In this document: positions 1 to 8,981 of the stretch, piece by piece
Numbering within the stretch: position 1 is the stretch's first letter
Layout of the letters: every line of letters starts with the position of its first letter
Origin: Amycolatopsis balhimycina FH 1894
GTDB lineage: Bacteria > Actinomycetota > Actinomycetes > Mycobacteriales > Pseudonocardiaceae
NCBI RefSeq assembly: GCF_000384295.1
Contig: NZ_KB913037.1
Span: forward strand, 9,933,508 to 9,997,507
Direction of reading: 5' to 3'
DNA: 64,000 bases
Program-made: the position numbers and the translations under genes
Notes under the pieces: model-generated
What the model was told of the DNA's origin: nothing
Database searches by the model: none
What the model saw: the letters and a program-made list of their open reading frames with translations, nothing else

Positions 1-380
1 GCCTGCCCCACCGCGTCCTGCGCACCGACCTGGTCGAGAAGCTCGAACGCACCGGCCGCCTCCGCGGCCTGGCGCAGGCCGCGCGCAACGCGCTCCGGTT
101 CCGGAATATCACCGGACTGTCCCCGGTTGCGATGGTCAGGGAAGGCCTGGCGATGAAACACGGCCAAGACCTGACGTGGAGTCAGCTGGTCATGGCGGCC
201 AACACTCCCATGTTGTTGCGCGCCGGGCTCGTCGAAGGCCGCACCGACGCGGGAGTGCTAGCGTCGGGACAGGTGGTGGGCATGATCCACGACCTGCCCA
301 CGGTGGCCGAGATCGTCGCGGGCACAGTGGCCGAGGCAGGTGAAATCCTTCGCCGCCTCGGCTCGGAAACGGGAGGATGA
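1..380 (+). CDS. ipdC: Nitronate monooxygenase-family FMN oxidoreductase, IpdC-like (3' end only)
   Basis: The reading frame is open from base 3 to a TGA at 378-380, giving the last 125 or so residues of a longer protein cut by the window edge. The tail has the nitronate monooxygenase/2-nitropropane dioxygenase pattern, including the [19 protein letters not shown] segment. In M. tuberculosis the family member IpdC (Rv3553) acts in sterol C/D-ring degradation and lies just before fadA6. The same strand relationship to a fadA6-like thiolase here supports that name. The FMN-binding N-terminal half is not in the window, so the assignment rests on the C-terminus plus synteny. A general nitronate monooxygenase remains possible. 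Confidence 0.65.
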   Translation, partial: LPHRVLRTDLVEKLERTGRLRGLAQAARNALRFRNITGLSPVAMVREGLAMKHGQDLTWSQLVMAANTPMLLRAGLVEGRTDAGVLASGQVVGMIHDLPTVAEIVAGTVAEAGEILRRLGSETGG

Positions 381-384
381 GCGG

Positions 385-1389
385 GTGCGGCTGAAGGTCG
401 GTTACAAGGCGTCGGCGGAGCAGTTCGGGCCGCGGGACCTGGTCGAGTACGCCGTGCGTGCGGAAGAGGCCGGTCTCGACTCGGTGTGGGTGTCGGATCA
501 CTTCCTGCCGTGGCGGCACGAGGGCGGGCACGCGCCGTGGGCGCTGGCCTGGATGCCGGCGGTGGCCGAGCGGACCAGCCGGGTGCAGATCGGCACGAGC
601 GTGCTGACGCCGACGTTCCGGTACAACCCGGCGGTGATCGCGCAGGCGTTCGCGACGATGTCGCTGCTGTCGAACGGCCGGGTGATCCTCGGTGTCGGCA
701 CGGGGGAGGCGCTGAACGAGATCGCCGTCTCCGGGCGGGAGTGGCCGGAGTTCAAGGAGCGGTTCGCGCGGCTGCGTGAGTCGATCAAGCTGATGCGTGA
801 GCTGTGGACCAAGGACAAGGTCGACTTCGAGGGCGACTACTACAAGCTGGTCAACGCGAGCATCTACGACCGGCCGGAGCAGCCGGTGCCGGTGTACATC
901 GCGGCGGGCGGCCCGGTGGTCGCCAAGTACGCGGGACGCTCGGGCGAGGGTTTCATCTGCACCTCGGGCAAGGGCATGGACCTCTACACCGAGAAGCTGA
1001 TGCCCGCGGTCAAGGAGGGCGCGGCGGCGGCCGAGCGTGACGCCGAAGACGTCGACCGGACGATCGAGATCAAGATGTCCTACGACCGCGACCACGAGAA
1101 GGCGCTGGAGAACACGCGCTTCTGGGCGCCGCTGTCGCTGACGGCGGAGCAGAAGCACACCGTGTCTTCGGCCGAGGAGATGGAGCGGCTGGCCGACGAG
1201 CTGCCGATCGAGCAGGTCGCCAAGCGCTGGATCGTCGCCTCCGACCCGGACGAGGCCGTGGCGCAGATCAAGCCGTACCTGGACGCGGGCCTGAACCACC
1301 TGGTCTTCCACGGTCCCGGCCACGACCAGGAACGCTTCCTGGCCCAGTTCTCCGAGGACGTCCTGCCGAAGCTGCGTGCCCTCGGCTGA
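385..1389 (+). CDS. fgd: F420-dependent glucose-6-phosphate dehydrogenase
   Basis: This 334-residue luciferase-like protein matches mycobacterial Fgd1 (about 336 residues) closely along its whole length, with signatures such as [29 protein letters not shown] and NHLVFHAPGHDQ-like [12 protein letters not shown]. Counterparts of the Fgd1 active-site His40, Trp44 and Glu109 are at about residues 39, 43 and 108. It oxidises glucose-6-phosphate to 6-phosphogluconolactone while reducing F420 in the cytoplasm. The GTG at 385 is chosen because GGGAGG lies 8 bases upstream (371-376); an ATG at 340 would overlap ipdC and has no such site. It starts 4 bases after the ipdC stop, so the two are probably co-transcribed. 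Its place inside a sterol cluster is unusual. Confidence 0.93.
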   Translation: MRLKVGYKASAEQFGPRDLVEYAVRAEEAGLDSVWVSDHFLPWRHEGGHAPWALAWMPAVAERTSRVQIGTSVLTPTFRYNPAVIAQAFATMSLLSNGRVILGVGTGEALNEIAVSGREWPEFKERFARLRESIKLMRELWTKDKVDFEGDYYKLVNASIYDRPEQPVPVYIAAGGPVVAKYAGRSGEGFICTSGKGMDLYTEKLMPAVKEGAAAAERDAEDVDRTIEIKMSYDRDHEKALENTRFWAPLSLTAEQKHTVSSAEEMERLADELPIEQVAKRWIVASDPDEAVAQIKPYLDAGLNHLVFHGPGHDQERFLAQFSEDVLPKLRALG

Positions 1390-1404
1390 TCAGGGCCGTT
1401 CGGT

Positions 1405-2556
1405 TCAGAGCCGTTCGATGATGGTGACGTTGGCGGTCCCGCCGCCTTCGCACATCGTCTGCAGGCCGTAACGCCCGCCTCGGCGCTCCAGTTCGTGCAG
1501 GAGCGTCGCCAGCAGCTTGGTGCCGGTGGCCCCGATCGGGTGGCCGAGGGCGATTCCGCCCCCGTTCACGTTGACCCGGCCGGGGTCCGCACCGGTTTCG
1601 TCCAGCCAGGCGAGCACGACGCTGGCGAACGCCTCGTTGACCTCGAACAGGTCGATGTCCTCGATCGTGAGGCCGGCGTTCCGCAGCGCGTGCGCGGTCG
1701 CCGGGATCGGGCCGGTCAGCATCCACACCGGGTCCGCGGCACGCACCGACAGGTGGTGGATACGGGCCCGCGGGATGAGATCGTGCTCGTCCACGAACGC
1801 CTCCGAGGCCAGCAAGGCCGCGCTCGCGCCGTCGGAGATCTGGCTGGCCACCGCCGCCGTCAGGCGTGAGCCCTCGCTCAACGGCTTGAGCCCCCGCATC
1901 CGCTCCAGGCTGGTGTCCCGGCGCGGTCCCTCGTCGTGCCGGAACTGTTCGACCGGCACGATTTCCGCGTCGAACCGGCCTTCGTCGATCGCGGACAGGG
2001 CCCGCTGGTGACTGCGCAGCGCGTACTCCTCCATGGCTTCGCGGCTGATGTCCCAGTGCTCGGCGATCATGTCCGCACTGCGGAACTGCGAGACCTCGAC
2101 GCTGCCGTAGCGCTCCTGCCAGCCTTTCGACCCGGAGAACGGGTCGTCGAAGCCGTATTCGCGCCCGGCGAGCATCGCCGCGCTGATCGGGATGCGGCTC
2201 ATGTTCTGCACGCCCCCGGCCAGCACCAGGTCCTGCGTGCCGGACAGCACGGCCTGGGCGGCGAAGTGGACGGCTTGCTGGCTGGAGCCGCACTGCCGGT
2301 CGATGGTCACCCCGGGCACGTGGTCGGGGAACCCCGCGGCGAGCCAGGCGGTGCGCGCGATGTTGCCCGACTGCGGACCCAGGGTGTCGGTGCAGCCGAA
2401 GATGACGTCGTCGACGAGGTCCGGGTCGACGCCGGCGCGCTCGACGACCGCCTTGATGACGTGCGCGCCCAGGTCGGCGGAGTGCCACCCGGACAGCGCG
2501 CCGCCCCGCCGTCCCACGGGCGTGCGGACGGCGTCGAGGAGGAAGGCTTCGGGCAC
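1405..2556 (-). CDS. fadA6: Acetyl-CoA acetyltransferase / thiolase (FadA6-like)
   Basis: This 383-residue thiolase has the nucleophile Cys89 in DRQCGSSQQA, the GHPIGATGTK motif with His339, and the C-terminal Cys369 in MCEGGG. FadA6 is 386 residues in M. tuberculosis and takes part in thiolytic cleavage of sterol C/D-ring-derived CoA esters. The GTG start at 2556 follows AGGAG and lies 8 bases beyond the stop of the upstream ipdF-like gene. It is therefore the last gene of the minus-strand fadE30-ipdF-fadA6 operon. The specific fadA6 name rests on gene order; the thiolase family call is secure. Confidence 0.85.
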   Translation of the reverse strand: MPEAFLLDAVRTPVGRRGGALSGWHSADLGAHVIKAVVERAGVDPDLVDDVIFGCTDTLGPQSGNIARTAWLAAGFPDHVPGVTIDRQCGSSQQAVHFAAQAVLSGTQDLVLAGGVQNMSRIPISAAMLAGREYGFDDPFSGSKGWQERYGSVEVSQFRSADMIAEHWDISREAMEEYALRSHQRALSAIDEGRFDAEIVPVEQFRHDEGPRRDTSLERMRGLKPLSEGSRLTAAVASQISDGASAALLASEAFVDEHDLIPRARIHHLSVRAADPVWMLTGPIPATAHALRNAGLTIEDIDLFEVNEAFASVVLAWLDETGADPGRVNVNGGGIALGHPIGATGTKLLATLLHELERRGGRYGLQTMCEGGGTANVTIIERL

Positions 2557-2564
2557 GAGGGCTC

Positions 2565-3335
2565 CTAGGGGTGCTGGCTGCTGACGGAGACGACTTCGCC
2601 GGTGAGGTAGCTGGAGTAGTCGCTGGCGAGGAAGACCATGACGTTGGCGACTTCCCAGGGTTCGGCGGCGCGGCCGAAGGCTTCTCTCTTGGTGAGGTCT
2701 TCGAGGAGTTCGTCGCTGGTGACTTTGGCGAGGAACGGATGCATCGCCAGGCTGGGGGCGACGGCGTTGATCCGGACGCCGTGCTCGGCCGCGTCCAGCG
2801 CCGAACACCGCGTCAGGGCCATGACTCCGGCCTTCGCGGCGGCGTAGTGGGCTTGCCCGGCTTGGGCGCGCCAGCCGATCACCGAGGCGTTGTTGACGAT
2901 CACCCCGCCGCCGCCTTGGGCGACGAACTGCTTGAGTGCCGCGCGGGTGCAGCGGAATGTGCCGGTGAGGGTGATGTCGAGGACGCGTGACCATTCGTCG
3001 TCGGTCATGTCGAGAACGGACTTGGTGCCGCCGAGCCCGGCGTTGTTGATCATCACGTCGAGGTGGCCGAAGTGCTCGATCGTGCCGTCGACGAGGGCTC
3101 GGACCTGGTCTTCCTTTGTGACGTCGCAGGGCAGCGCGTGGACTTTGCCCAGCTCGGCCAGTTCGGCCGCTTTCTCGGTGAGGCGGCGTTCGTGCCAGTC
3201 GCTGATGACCACATCGGCGCCTTCTTCGAGGCAGCGTTTCGCCACCGCGGAGCCGATTCCGGTGCCCGCGGCGGCGGTCACCACGACGACCTTGCCGGCG
3301 AGCAGGTTATGGCCGGGTGGGTAGGTCGGGATCAC
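2565..3335 (-). CDS. ipdF: Short-chain dehydrogenase/reductase (IpdF-like)
   Basis: This 256-residue classical SDR has a GxxxGxG nucleotide-binding loop (AAAGTGIG, residues about 21-28), NNAG at 97-100, and a Ser151-Tyr164-Lys168 catalytic set (YAAAK). Its GTG start shares four bases (GTGA) with the stop of the upstream acyl-CoA dehydrogenase, indicating translational coupling. In M. tuberculosis, IpdF (Rv3559c) lies between fadE30 and fadA6 and is a hydroxy-indanone-CoA dehydrogenase in HIP catabolism. The same position here supports that role. Without synteny only an SDR of unknown substrate could be claimed. Confidence 0.82.
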   Translation of the reverse strand: MIPTYPPGHNLLAGKVVVVTAAAGTGIGSAVAKRCLEEGADVVISDWHERRLTEKAAELAELGKVHALPCDVTKEDQVRALVDGTIEHFGHLDVMINNAGLGGTKSVLDMTDDEWSRVLDITLTGTFRCTRAALKQFVAQGGGGVIVNNASVIGWRAQAGQAHYAAAKAGVMALTRCSALDAAEHGVRINAVAPSLAMHPFLAKVTSDELLEDLTKREAFGRAAEPWEVANVMVFLASDYSSYLTGEVVSVSSQHP

Positions 3336-4477
3336 GGGCGGGCCTCCCGGGGTAGGCCGAGGACGCGCTCGGCGATGATGTTGCGTTCGATTTCGTCGGA
3401 GCCGCCGTAGATGGTGTCGGCGCGGGTGAACAGGAACAGCCGCTGCCATTCGTCGAGTTCGGCGCCGTCGGCGACCATCGACCGGGCGCCGCGGGCGCGC
3501 ATGGCGAGTTCGCCGAGTCCGCGATGCCACTGGGCCCACAGCAGCTTCCCGACGGCGACCTCTGGTCCGGCGGGGCGGCCGAGAGTGCGTAACGCGTGGG
3601 CGCGCAACACGCGCAGGCCGATGCGGGCGCGGGTGAGGTCCGCCCGGAGCAGCGGGTCGTCGTAGGTGCCGAGCCGTTTCGCTTCGGCGGTGATGGCATC
3701 GAGTTCGCGGCGGAACCCGATCTGCTGGCCGAGGGTGGAGACGCCGCGTTCGAAGCCCAGGGTGGCCATCGCGATCTTCCAGCCCTCGCCGGGTGCTCCG
3801 ACGACCAGGTCGGCGGGGGTGCGGGCGTCGTCGAAGAAGACTTCGTTGAACTCCGAGGTGCCGGTGAGCTGCTGGATGGGCCGGATGGTGACGCCGTCCT
3901 GGCGCAGGGGCACCAGCAGGTAGGACAGGCCGTGGTGGCGCTGCGAGCCGGGTTCGGTGCGGGCCACCACGAAGCACCAGCCGGCGACGTGCGCGAGGGA
4001 GGTCCAGATTTTCTGGCCGTTGACGACCCACTCGCCGTCGCGCAGGACCGCGGACGTGGAGACGGCGGCGAGGTCGGAGCCGGCGCCGGGTTCGGAGTAG
4101 CCCTGGCACCACAGTTCCTCGACGTCGACGATCTTCGGCAGGAACCGTTTCTGCTGCTCAGGCGTGCCGAAGGCGATCAGCGTGGGGCCGAGCAGCTGCT
4201 CGCCGATGTGGTTGACCCGCGCGGGCGCGCCGGAGGCGGCGTACTCCTCGTGGAACACAACTTGGTCGTCCAGGGACAGTCCCCGGCCGCCGTGTTCGCG
4301 GGGCCAGCCGACGCAGGTCCAGCCCGCGGCGGCGAGGTGGCGTTCCCAGGCCAGGCGCAGGTCGAACTCCTCGTGTTCCCGCCCCGGGCCGCCCAGGCCG
4401 CGCAGGCGGGCGAACTCGCCGGTCAGGTTGGCGGCGAGCCAGTCCGCGACCTCGCGGCGGAATCCCGTCGGTTCCAC
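3332..4477 (-). CDS. fadE30: Acyl-CoA dehydrogenase (FadE30-like)
   Basis: This 381-residue flavin acyl-CoA dehydrogenase has the usual segments YSEPGAGSDLA (flavin/substrate loop), GQKIWTS and a C-terminal YGGSDEIERNIIAER. FadE30 (Rv3560c, 385 residues) dehydrogenates the propionyl side chain of HIP-CoA. The GTG at 4477 is preferred over an in-frame ATG at 4510 because AAGGAGG lies 5 bases upstream. The gene is divergent from the fadD3-like gene, and the 79-base gap holds a KstR-like operator. It leads the three-gene minus-strand operon with ipdF and fadA6. Confidence 0.85.
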   Translation of the reverse strand: MEPTGFRREVADWLAANLTGEFARLRGLGGPGREHEEFDLRLAWERHLAAAGWTCVGWPREHGGRGLSLDDQVVFHEEYAASGAPARVNHIGEQLLGPTLIAFGTPEQQKRFLPKIVDVEELWCQGYSEPGAGSDLAAVSTSAVLRDGEWVVNGQKIWTSLAHVAGWCFVVARTEPGSQRHHGLSYLLVPLRQDGVTIRPIQQLTGTSEFNEVFFDDARTPADLVVGAPGEGWKIAMATLGFERGVSTLGQQIGFRRELDAITAEAKRLGTYDDPLLRADLTRARIGLRVLRAHALRTLGRPAGPEVAVGKLLWAQWHRGLGELAMRARGARSMVADGAELDEWQRLFLFTRADTIYGGSDEIERNIIAERVLGLPREARP

Positions 4478-4520
4478 GCACGCCTCCTTGCTGCCGGGCC
4501 GGTCCGGCACCTAGGGTAAT

Positions 4521-4534
4521 GAGAACACGTTCTA
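4521..4534. promoter_or_regulatory. KstR-like TetR operator in the fadE30/fadD3 divergent promoter
   Basis: The inverted repeat AGAACACGTTCT, flanked as GAGAACACGTTCTAG, matches the KstR consensus TnnAACnnGTTnnA at all fixed positions but the first. It does not fit the KstR2 consensus AnCAAGnnCTTGnT known for this gene set in mycobacteria. It lies between the two divergent starts (4477 and 4557), so a bound repressor could control both operons. That KstR itself binds here is inference. Confidence 0.65.
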
Positions 4535-4556
4535 GTTTGCCGGTCCAGAGGAGGGT

Positions 4557-6092
4557 ATGGTGGGACAAACCACGATCCCGGCCGTCGTCCGGGATGCCGC
4601 CGCGAAGTTCGGCTCCGCGGAAGCCCTGGTCGACGGCGCCGTGCGACTCGGGTACGACCAGCTTCTGGAACGTGTTCGGACGGTCGCCCGCGCGTTCGCC
4701 GCGGGCGGCGTCCGGCCGGGTGACCGGGTCGCGATCACCCTCCCCAACACCCACCACTGGGTCCTCTCCGCGCTCGGCGCGCTTTACGCGGGCGCGACGC
4801 TGATCCCGGTCAACACGCGGTTCACCGCCGCCGAGACCGTGGACCTGCTGGTCCGCGGCCGGGCCAGAGCCCTCGTCGTGGCCGCGGACTTCCTCGGTGC
4901 CGACCGCCACGCCGCGATCCGGGAGACCGGGGCCGAGCTGCCGGACCTCGGCATCGTCGTCCGGGTGTCCCTCGAACAGCCCCACCGGCCGGTCGAGGGC
5001 ACCCTGGGCTGGGACGAGTTCCTGGCCCTGGCCACGCAGGTCCCGGAAGCGGAGGCCGAAGCGCGGGCGGACGCAGTCGGGCCGGACGACGTGAGCGACA
5101 TCCTGTTCACCTCCGGGACGTCGGGCCGCTCCAAAGGCGTACTGTCGGCCCACCGCCAGGTGGTCGACGTCGCCACGGCGTGGGCGGACTGCGGGCAGGT
5201 CACCGCCGACGACCGGTATCTGGTGATCAACCCGTTCTTCCACAGCTTCGGCTACAAGGCCGGCATCGTGGTGGGCTTGCTGACCGGCGCGACGCTCGTC
5301 CCGCAGGCGGTGTTCGACGTCCGCGCGGCGCTGAAGACGATCGAGCGGGAGCGGATCTCCGTGCTGCCGGGCGCGCCGGCGGTCTTCCAGTCCCTGCTGC
5401 ACGAGCCGCGCAAGGGCGACCTCTCGTCGTTGCGGCTGGCCGTCACGGGAGCGGCCACGGTGCCCGCCTCACTCGTGCGCCGGATGCGGTCCGAGCTGGG
5501 CTTCGAAATCGTCCTCACCGGCTACGGCCTCACCGAAGCGGTGGTGGTGACGATGTGCCGCCCGGGCGACGACGCCGAGCTGGTGGCCCGGACGTCCGGC
5601 CGGGCGACCGCGGGCTTCGAAGTGGCGATCCAGGGCTCGCCGGGGGAGATCGTGGTCCGCGGGCCGAACGTGATGCTCGGCTACCTCGACGACCCGGAAG
5701 CCACCGCGAAGGCCGTGGACGAGGACGGCTGGCTGCACACCGGCGACGTCGGCGAGCTCGACGCCGAAGGCAACCTGACGATCACCGACCGGCTCAAGGA
5801 CATGTACATCAGCGGCGGCTTCAACGTCTACCCGGCCGAGGTCGAACACGCCCTCGTCGAGCTGGACGGCGTCCGCGACGCCGCCGTCATCGGCGTCCCG
5901 GACGAGCGGCTCGGCGAGGTCGGCAAGGCCTTCGTCGTCGGCGCGGGGCTGACCGAAGAGACGGTTCTCGCCTTCTGCCGCGAGCGGCTCGCCAACTACA
6001 AGACCCCGCGGTACGTCGAGTTCCTGGACGAGCTGCCCCGCAACGCTTCCGGCAAGGTGCTGAAGCGCGTGCTCAGTGAGGAGAAGGCATGA
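4557..6092 (+). CDS. fadD3: HIP-CoA ligase, acyl-CoA synthetase (FadD3-like)
   Basis: This 511-residue ANL-superfamily adenylate-forming enzyme has the P-loop FTSGTSGRSKGV at residues 184-195, the GYGLTEA motif, HTGDVG, and the C-terminal lysine in NASGKVLK. FadD3 (503 residues, Rv3561) joins CoA to the sterol-derived indanone propionate HIP, the first step of C/D-ring breakdown. The ATG start has an AGAGGAGGG site just upstream. The gene overlaps the next one by ATGA, starting a run of five translationally coupled genes. It is divergent from fadE30 across a KstR-like box. Confidence 0.87.
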   Translation: MVGQTTIPAVVRDAAAKFGSAEALVDGAVRLGYDQLLERVRTVARAFAAGGVRPGDRVAITLPNTHHWVLSALGALYAGATLIPVNTRFTAAETVDLLVRGRARALVVAADFLGADRHAAIRETGAELPDLGIVVRVSLEQPHRPVEGTLGWDEFLALATQVPEAEAEARADAVGPDDVSDILFTSGTSGRSKGVLSAHRQVVDVATAWADCGQVTADDRYLVINPFFHSFGYKAGIVVGLLTGATLVPQAVFDVRAALKTIERERISVLPGAPAVFQSLLHEPRKGDLSSLRLAVTGAATVPASLVRRMRSELGFEIVLTGYGLTEAVVVTMCRPGDDAELVARTSGRATAGFEVAIQGSPGEIVVRGPNVMLGYLDDPEATAKAVDEDGWLHTGDVGELDAEGNLTITDRLKDMYISGGFNVYPAEVEHALVELDGVRDAAVIGVPDERLGEVGKAFVVGAGLTEETVLAFCRERLANYKTPRYVEFLDELPRNASGKVLKRVLSEEKA

Positions 6093-6934
6093 GTGAACCG
6101 GTGGTCCGGTCGGAGCGGCGCGGGCCGGTCGCGGTGGTGACGATGAACCGCCCGGACTACCGCAACGCCCAGAACTCGGCGATGACCTATGCCCTGGATG
6201 ACGCTTTCACGGACGCGGTGAACGATCCCGAGGTCAAGGTCATCGTGCTGGCCGGGGCGGGCAAGCACTTTTCCGCCGGGCACGACATCGGCACGCCGGG
6301 GCGCGATGTGGACGTCACCTTCGACCGGCGCGCGGTGATGTGGTGGGACCACACCGACCGCGCGGGTGGTGATCAGCGGTTCGCCCGCGAGTCCGAAGTG
6401 TATCTGGGCATGTGCCGCCGCTGGCGGGAGATCCCGAAGCCGATGATCGCGAGCATTCAGGGTGCCTGCATCGCGGGCGGGTTGATGCTCGCCTGGGTCT
6501 GCGATCTCGTCGTCGCTTCGGAAGACGCGTTCTTCGCCGATCCGGTGGTGCGGATGGGGATCCCGGGGGTGGAGTACTTCGCGCACCCGTGGGTGCTCGG
6601 GCCGCGCGCGGCCAAGGAGGTCCTGTTCACCGGGGAGCGGTTCACGGTTCAGCAGGCGAAGGAATGGGGGATGATCAACCGGATCGTGCCCCGGGCCGAG
6701 CTGGAACAGCACACCCTGGAACTGGCCGGGAAGATCAGCGGGATGCCGTCGTTCGGGCTGGCGCTGGCGAAGAAGGCCGTCAACCAGGCCGAAGACCTGA
6801 TGGGGATGCGGTCCGGGATGGACTCGGTGTTCGGATTGCACCATCTGGCGCACGCGCACAACGCGGAGACCTCGGCGGACTCGCTGGGTGGGCAGTCGGC
6901 GCGGTCGATGCGTGACGCGAACAAGGGGGCGTGA
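6089..6934 (+). CDS. Enoyl-CoA hydratase/isomerase family protein
   Basis: This 281-residue crotonase-fold protein has the oxyanion-hole segments GAGKHFSAGHDI (about 54-65) and IQGACIAGGLMLAWVCDLVVA. It overlaps the fadD3 stop by ATGA and its own stop overlaps the next start. In M. tuberculosis, fadE31 follows fadD3 directly, so a hydratase here is a difference in layout. It may hydrate the enoyl-CoA made by the FadE enzymes, or replace EchA20-type chemistry. The catalytic acidic residues cannot be assigned with confidence by eye, so the exact reaction is open. Confidence 0.85.
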   Translation: MSEPVVRSERRGPVAVVTMNRPDYRNAQNSAMTYALDDAFTDAVNDPEVKVIVLAGAGKHFSAGHDIGTPGRDVDVTFDRRAVMWWDHTDRAGGDQRFARESEVYLGMCRRWREIPKPMIASIQGACIAGGLMLAWVCDLVVASEDAFFADPVVRMGIPGVEYFAHPWVLGPRAAKEVLFTGERFTVQQAKEWGMINRIVPRAELEQHTLELAGKISGMPSFGLALAKKAVNQAEDLMGMRSGMDSVFGLHHLAHAHNAETSADSLGGQSARSMRDANKGA

Positions 6935-8061
6935 TGGACCTCGACATCGACGAGGCGTCCGCCGCCTTCCGTGACGAGGCCCGGGAATGGCTCGCTTCGC
7001 ATGTCCGGTCGTTGCCGTCGATGGACACCGCCGAGGGGTTCGCGGCGCACCGCGAGTGGGAAGCCGAACTGGCGAAAGCGCGCTGGTCGGTGGTCTCCTG
7101 GCCGCGCGAGTACCACGGCCGGGACGCGTCGATGCTGCAGTGGCTGCTGTTCGAAGAGGAGTACTACGCGGCGGGTGCGCCGGGCCGGGTGAGCCAGAAC
7201 GGGATCTTCATGCTCGGGCCGACGTTGTTCGCGCACGGCACGCAGGAGCAACGTGACCGGATTCTGCCGCCGATGGCGACCGGTGAGCAGGTGTGGGCGC
7301 AGGCGTGGTCGGAGCCGGAGGCGGGCAGCGACATCGCCGCGTTGCGCAGCACGGCGGTCCGCACCGACGGCGGGTGGCTGCTGTCGGGGCAGAAGACGTG
7401 GAGTTCGCGGGCGACCTTCGCCGATCGCGCGTTCGGCCTGTTCCGCACCGACCCTTCCGCGCAACGGCACCACGGCCTGACGTACTTCATGGCCGATCTG
7501 AAGGCCGAGGGAGTCACCGTCCGGCCGATCCCGCAGCTGGACGGCGAACCCGGGTTCGCGGAGATCTTCTTCGACGACGTGTTCGTGCCCGACGCGGACG
7601 TGATCGGGGAGGTCGGCCAAGGCTGGCGGGTCGCGATGACGACCGCCAACAACGAGCGTGGCCTGTCGCTGCGCAGTCCCGGCCGGTTCCTCGCCGCGGC
7701 CGGCCGCCTGGTCGGCCTCTGGCGTTCGCACGGCGAACCACTGTCCACACAGGACCGGGTGGCGGACGCCTGGATCGGGGCCCGGGCCTACCAGCTCTAC
7801 ACGTTCGGGACGGTGAGCCGCCTCGCCGACGGCGGCGAGCTGGGCCCGGAGTCGAGTGTCAACAAGCTGTTCTGGTCGCAGCTGGACGTCGAACTTCACG
7901 AGACCGCCCTGGACGTGCTCGGTCCGGAAGGCGAGACCGATCGCGGCTGGGTGGACGGCTACCTGTTCTCCCTCGCCGGCCCGATCTACGGCGGCACCGA
8001 CCAGATCCAGCGCAACACCATCGCCGAACGGCTGCTGAAACTCCCGAGGGAGCGCCGATGA
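6934..8061 (+). CDS. fadE31: Acyl-CoA dehydrogenase (FadE31-like)
   Basis: This 375-residue acyl-CoA dehydrogenase has AWSEPEAGSDIAAL, GQKTWSS and a C-terminal YGGTDQIQRNTIAERLLKL. FadE31 (377 residues) works with FadE32 in sterol C/D-ring catabolism in M. tuberculosis. The ATG at 6934 forms a TGATG overlap with the previous stop and has AAGGGGG about 5 bases upstream; a GTG at 6931 is too close to that site. Its 3' end overlaps fadE32 by ATGA, consistent with balanced expression of partner subunits. Confidence 0.85.
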   Translation: MDLDIDEASAAFRDEAREWLASHVRSLPSMDTAEGFAAHREWEAELAKARWSVVSWPREYHGRDASMLQWLLFEEEYYAAGAPGRVSQNGIFMLGPTLFAHGTQEQRDRILPPMATGEQVWAQAWSEPEAGSDIAALRSTAVRTDGGWLLSGQKTWSSRATFADRAFGLFRTDPSAQRHHGLTYFMADLKAEGVTVRPIPQLDGEPGFAEIFFDDVFVPDADVIGEVGQGWRVAMTTANNERGLSLRSPGRFLAAAGRLVGLWRSHGEPLSTQDRVADAWIGARAYQLYTFGTVSRLADGGELGPESSVNKLFWSQLDVELHETALDVLGPEGETDRGWVDGYLFSLAGPIYGGTDQIQRNTIAERLLKLPRERR

Positions 8062-8981
8062 AGTTCCAGCTGTCCCCGGAACAGCGCCAGTTCTCCGCGT
8101 CCCTGCACGACTTCCTCGCCGGCGCGGACACCGCGGCGGCCGCCAGGGCCTGGGCGGCCGGGGACCACGGCCGCGGGCTCAAGCTCTGGCGCGGGCTCGC
8201 CGAACTCGGCGTCCCGGCCCTGCTGGTCGCCGAGGAGCACGGCGGCCTCGGCGGTTCGCCGGTCGACGCCGTGGTCGCGTTCGAAGCCCTCGGCTACCAC
8301 GCCGTGCCCGGACCGCTGGTCGAGACGGCCGTCGTCGCGCCTTCGGTGCTCACCGGCGACCGGCTGGCCGCGCTCGCCGAGGGTGACCTCCTCGCCACGG
8401 TCGTCGCACCACCGGAAGTGCCCCTCGCCCTGGACGCCGACGTCGCCGGCGTGGTCTTCGACCTGACCGCCGGGGAGATCACCGACCCCGAGACCGAGCC
8501 TGTCCGCTCGATCGACCCCGCGCGGCGGCTGTTCCGGGTCACCGGCACGGCCCGCCCGCCCGCGGCGCCGGCCGCGTTCGACCGCGGTGTCCTCGCCGTC
8601 GCGGCCCAGCTCCTCGGCGCGGGGCAATGGCTCCTCGACACCTCGGTGGCGTACGCGAAACAGCGCCACCAGTACGGCCGGGCCATCGGCGAGTACCAGG
8701 CGGTCAAGCACCTCCTCGCCGACGTCGTCACCCAGCTCGAACTCGCCCGCCCGCTGCTCTACGGCGCGGCACTGGCCGGGGAGACCTTCGCCCGCGACGT
8801 CTCGGCGGCGAAGGTCATGGCCGGGGACGCCGCCTCTCTCGCCGCGCGGACCGCCCTGCAGGTGCACGGCGCCATCGGCTACACCGCCGAGCACGACCTC
8901 GGGCTGCGGCTGACGAAGGTGCGGGCCCTGGCCGGGGCCTGGGGGACCGGTTCGTTCCACCGGGCACGGGTCCTGCGATGA
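8058..8981 (+). CDS. fadE32: Short acyl-CoA dehydrogenase subunit (FadE32-like)
   Basis: This 307-residue protein is shorter than a classical acyl-CoA dehydrogenase, as is FadE32 (about 319 residues), which forms a heteromer with FadE31. The C-terminal four-helix domain is intact, with YAKQRHQYGRAIGEYQAVKH and ALQVHGAIGYT. Start and stop both overlap their neighbours by ATGA. It probably pairs with the preceding gene product to build one FAD-containing complex. Confidence 0.83.
   Translation: MKFQLSPEQRQFSASLHDFLAGADTAAAARAWAAGDHGRGLKLWRGLAELGVPALLVAEEHGGLGGSPVDAVVAFEALGYHAVPGPLVETAVVAPSVLTGDRLAALAEGDLLATVVAPPEVPLALDADVAGVVFDLTAGEITDPETEPVRSIDPARRLFRVTGTARPPAAPAAFDRGVLAVAAQLLGAGQWLLDTSVAYAKQRHQYGRAIGEYQAVKHLLADVVTQLELARPLLYGAALAGETFARDVSAAKVMAGDAASLAARTALQVHGAIGYTAEHDLGLRLTKVRALAGAWGTGSFHRARVLR

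Noticed and set aside
190..1323. A 377-codon frame antisense to fgd
   Set aside because: The plus strand encodes a clear Fgd; the antisense product is an Arg/Leu/His-rich shadow.
4478..4556. KstR2 operator expected for HIP genes
   Set aside because: No AnCAAGnnCTTGnT match is present; the only palindrome is KstR-like.
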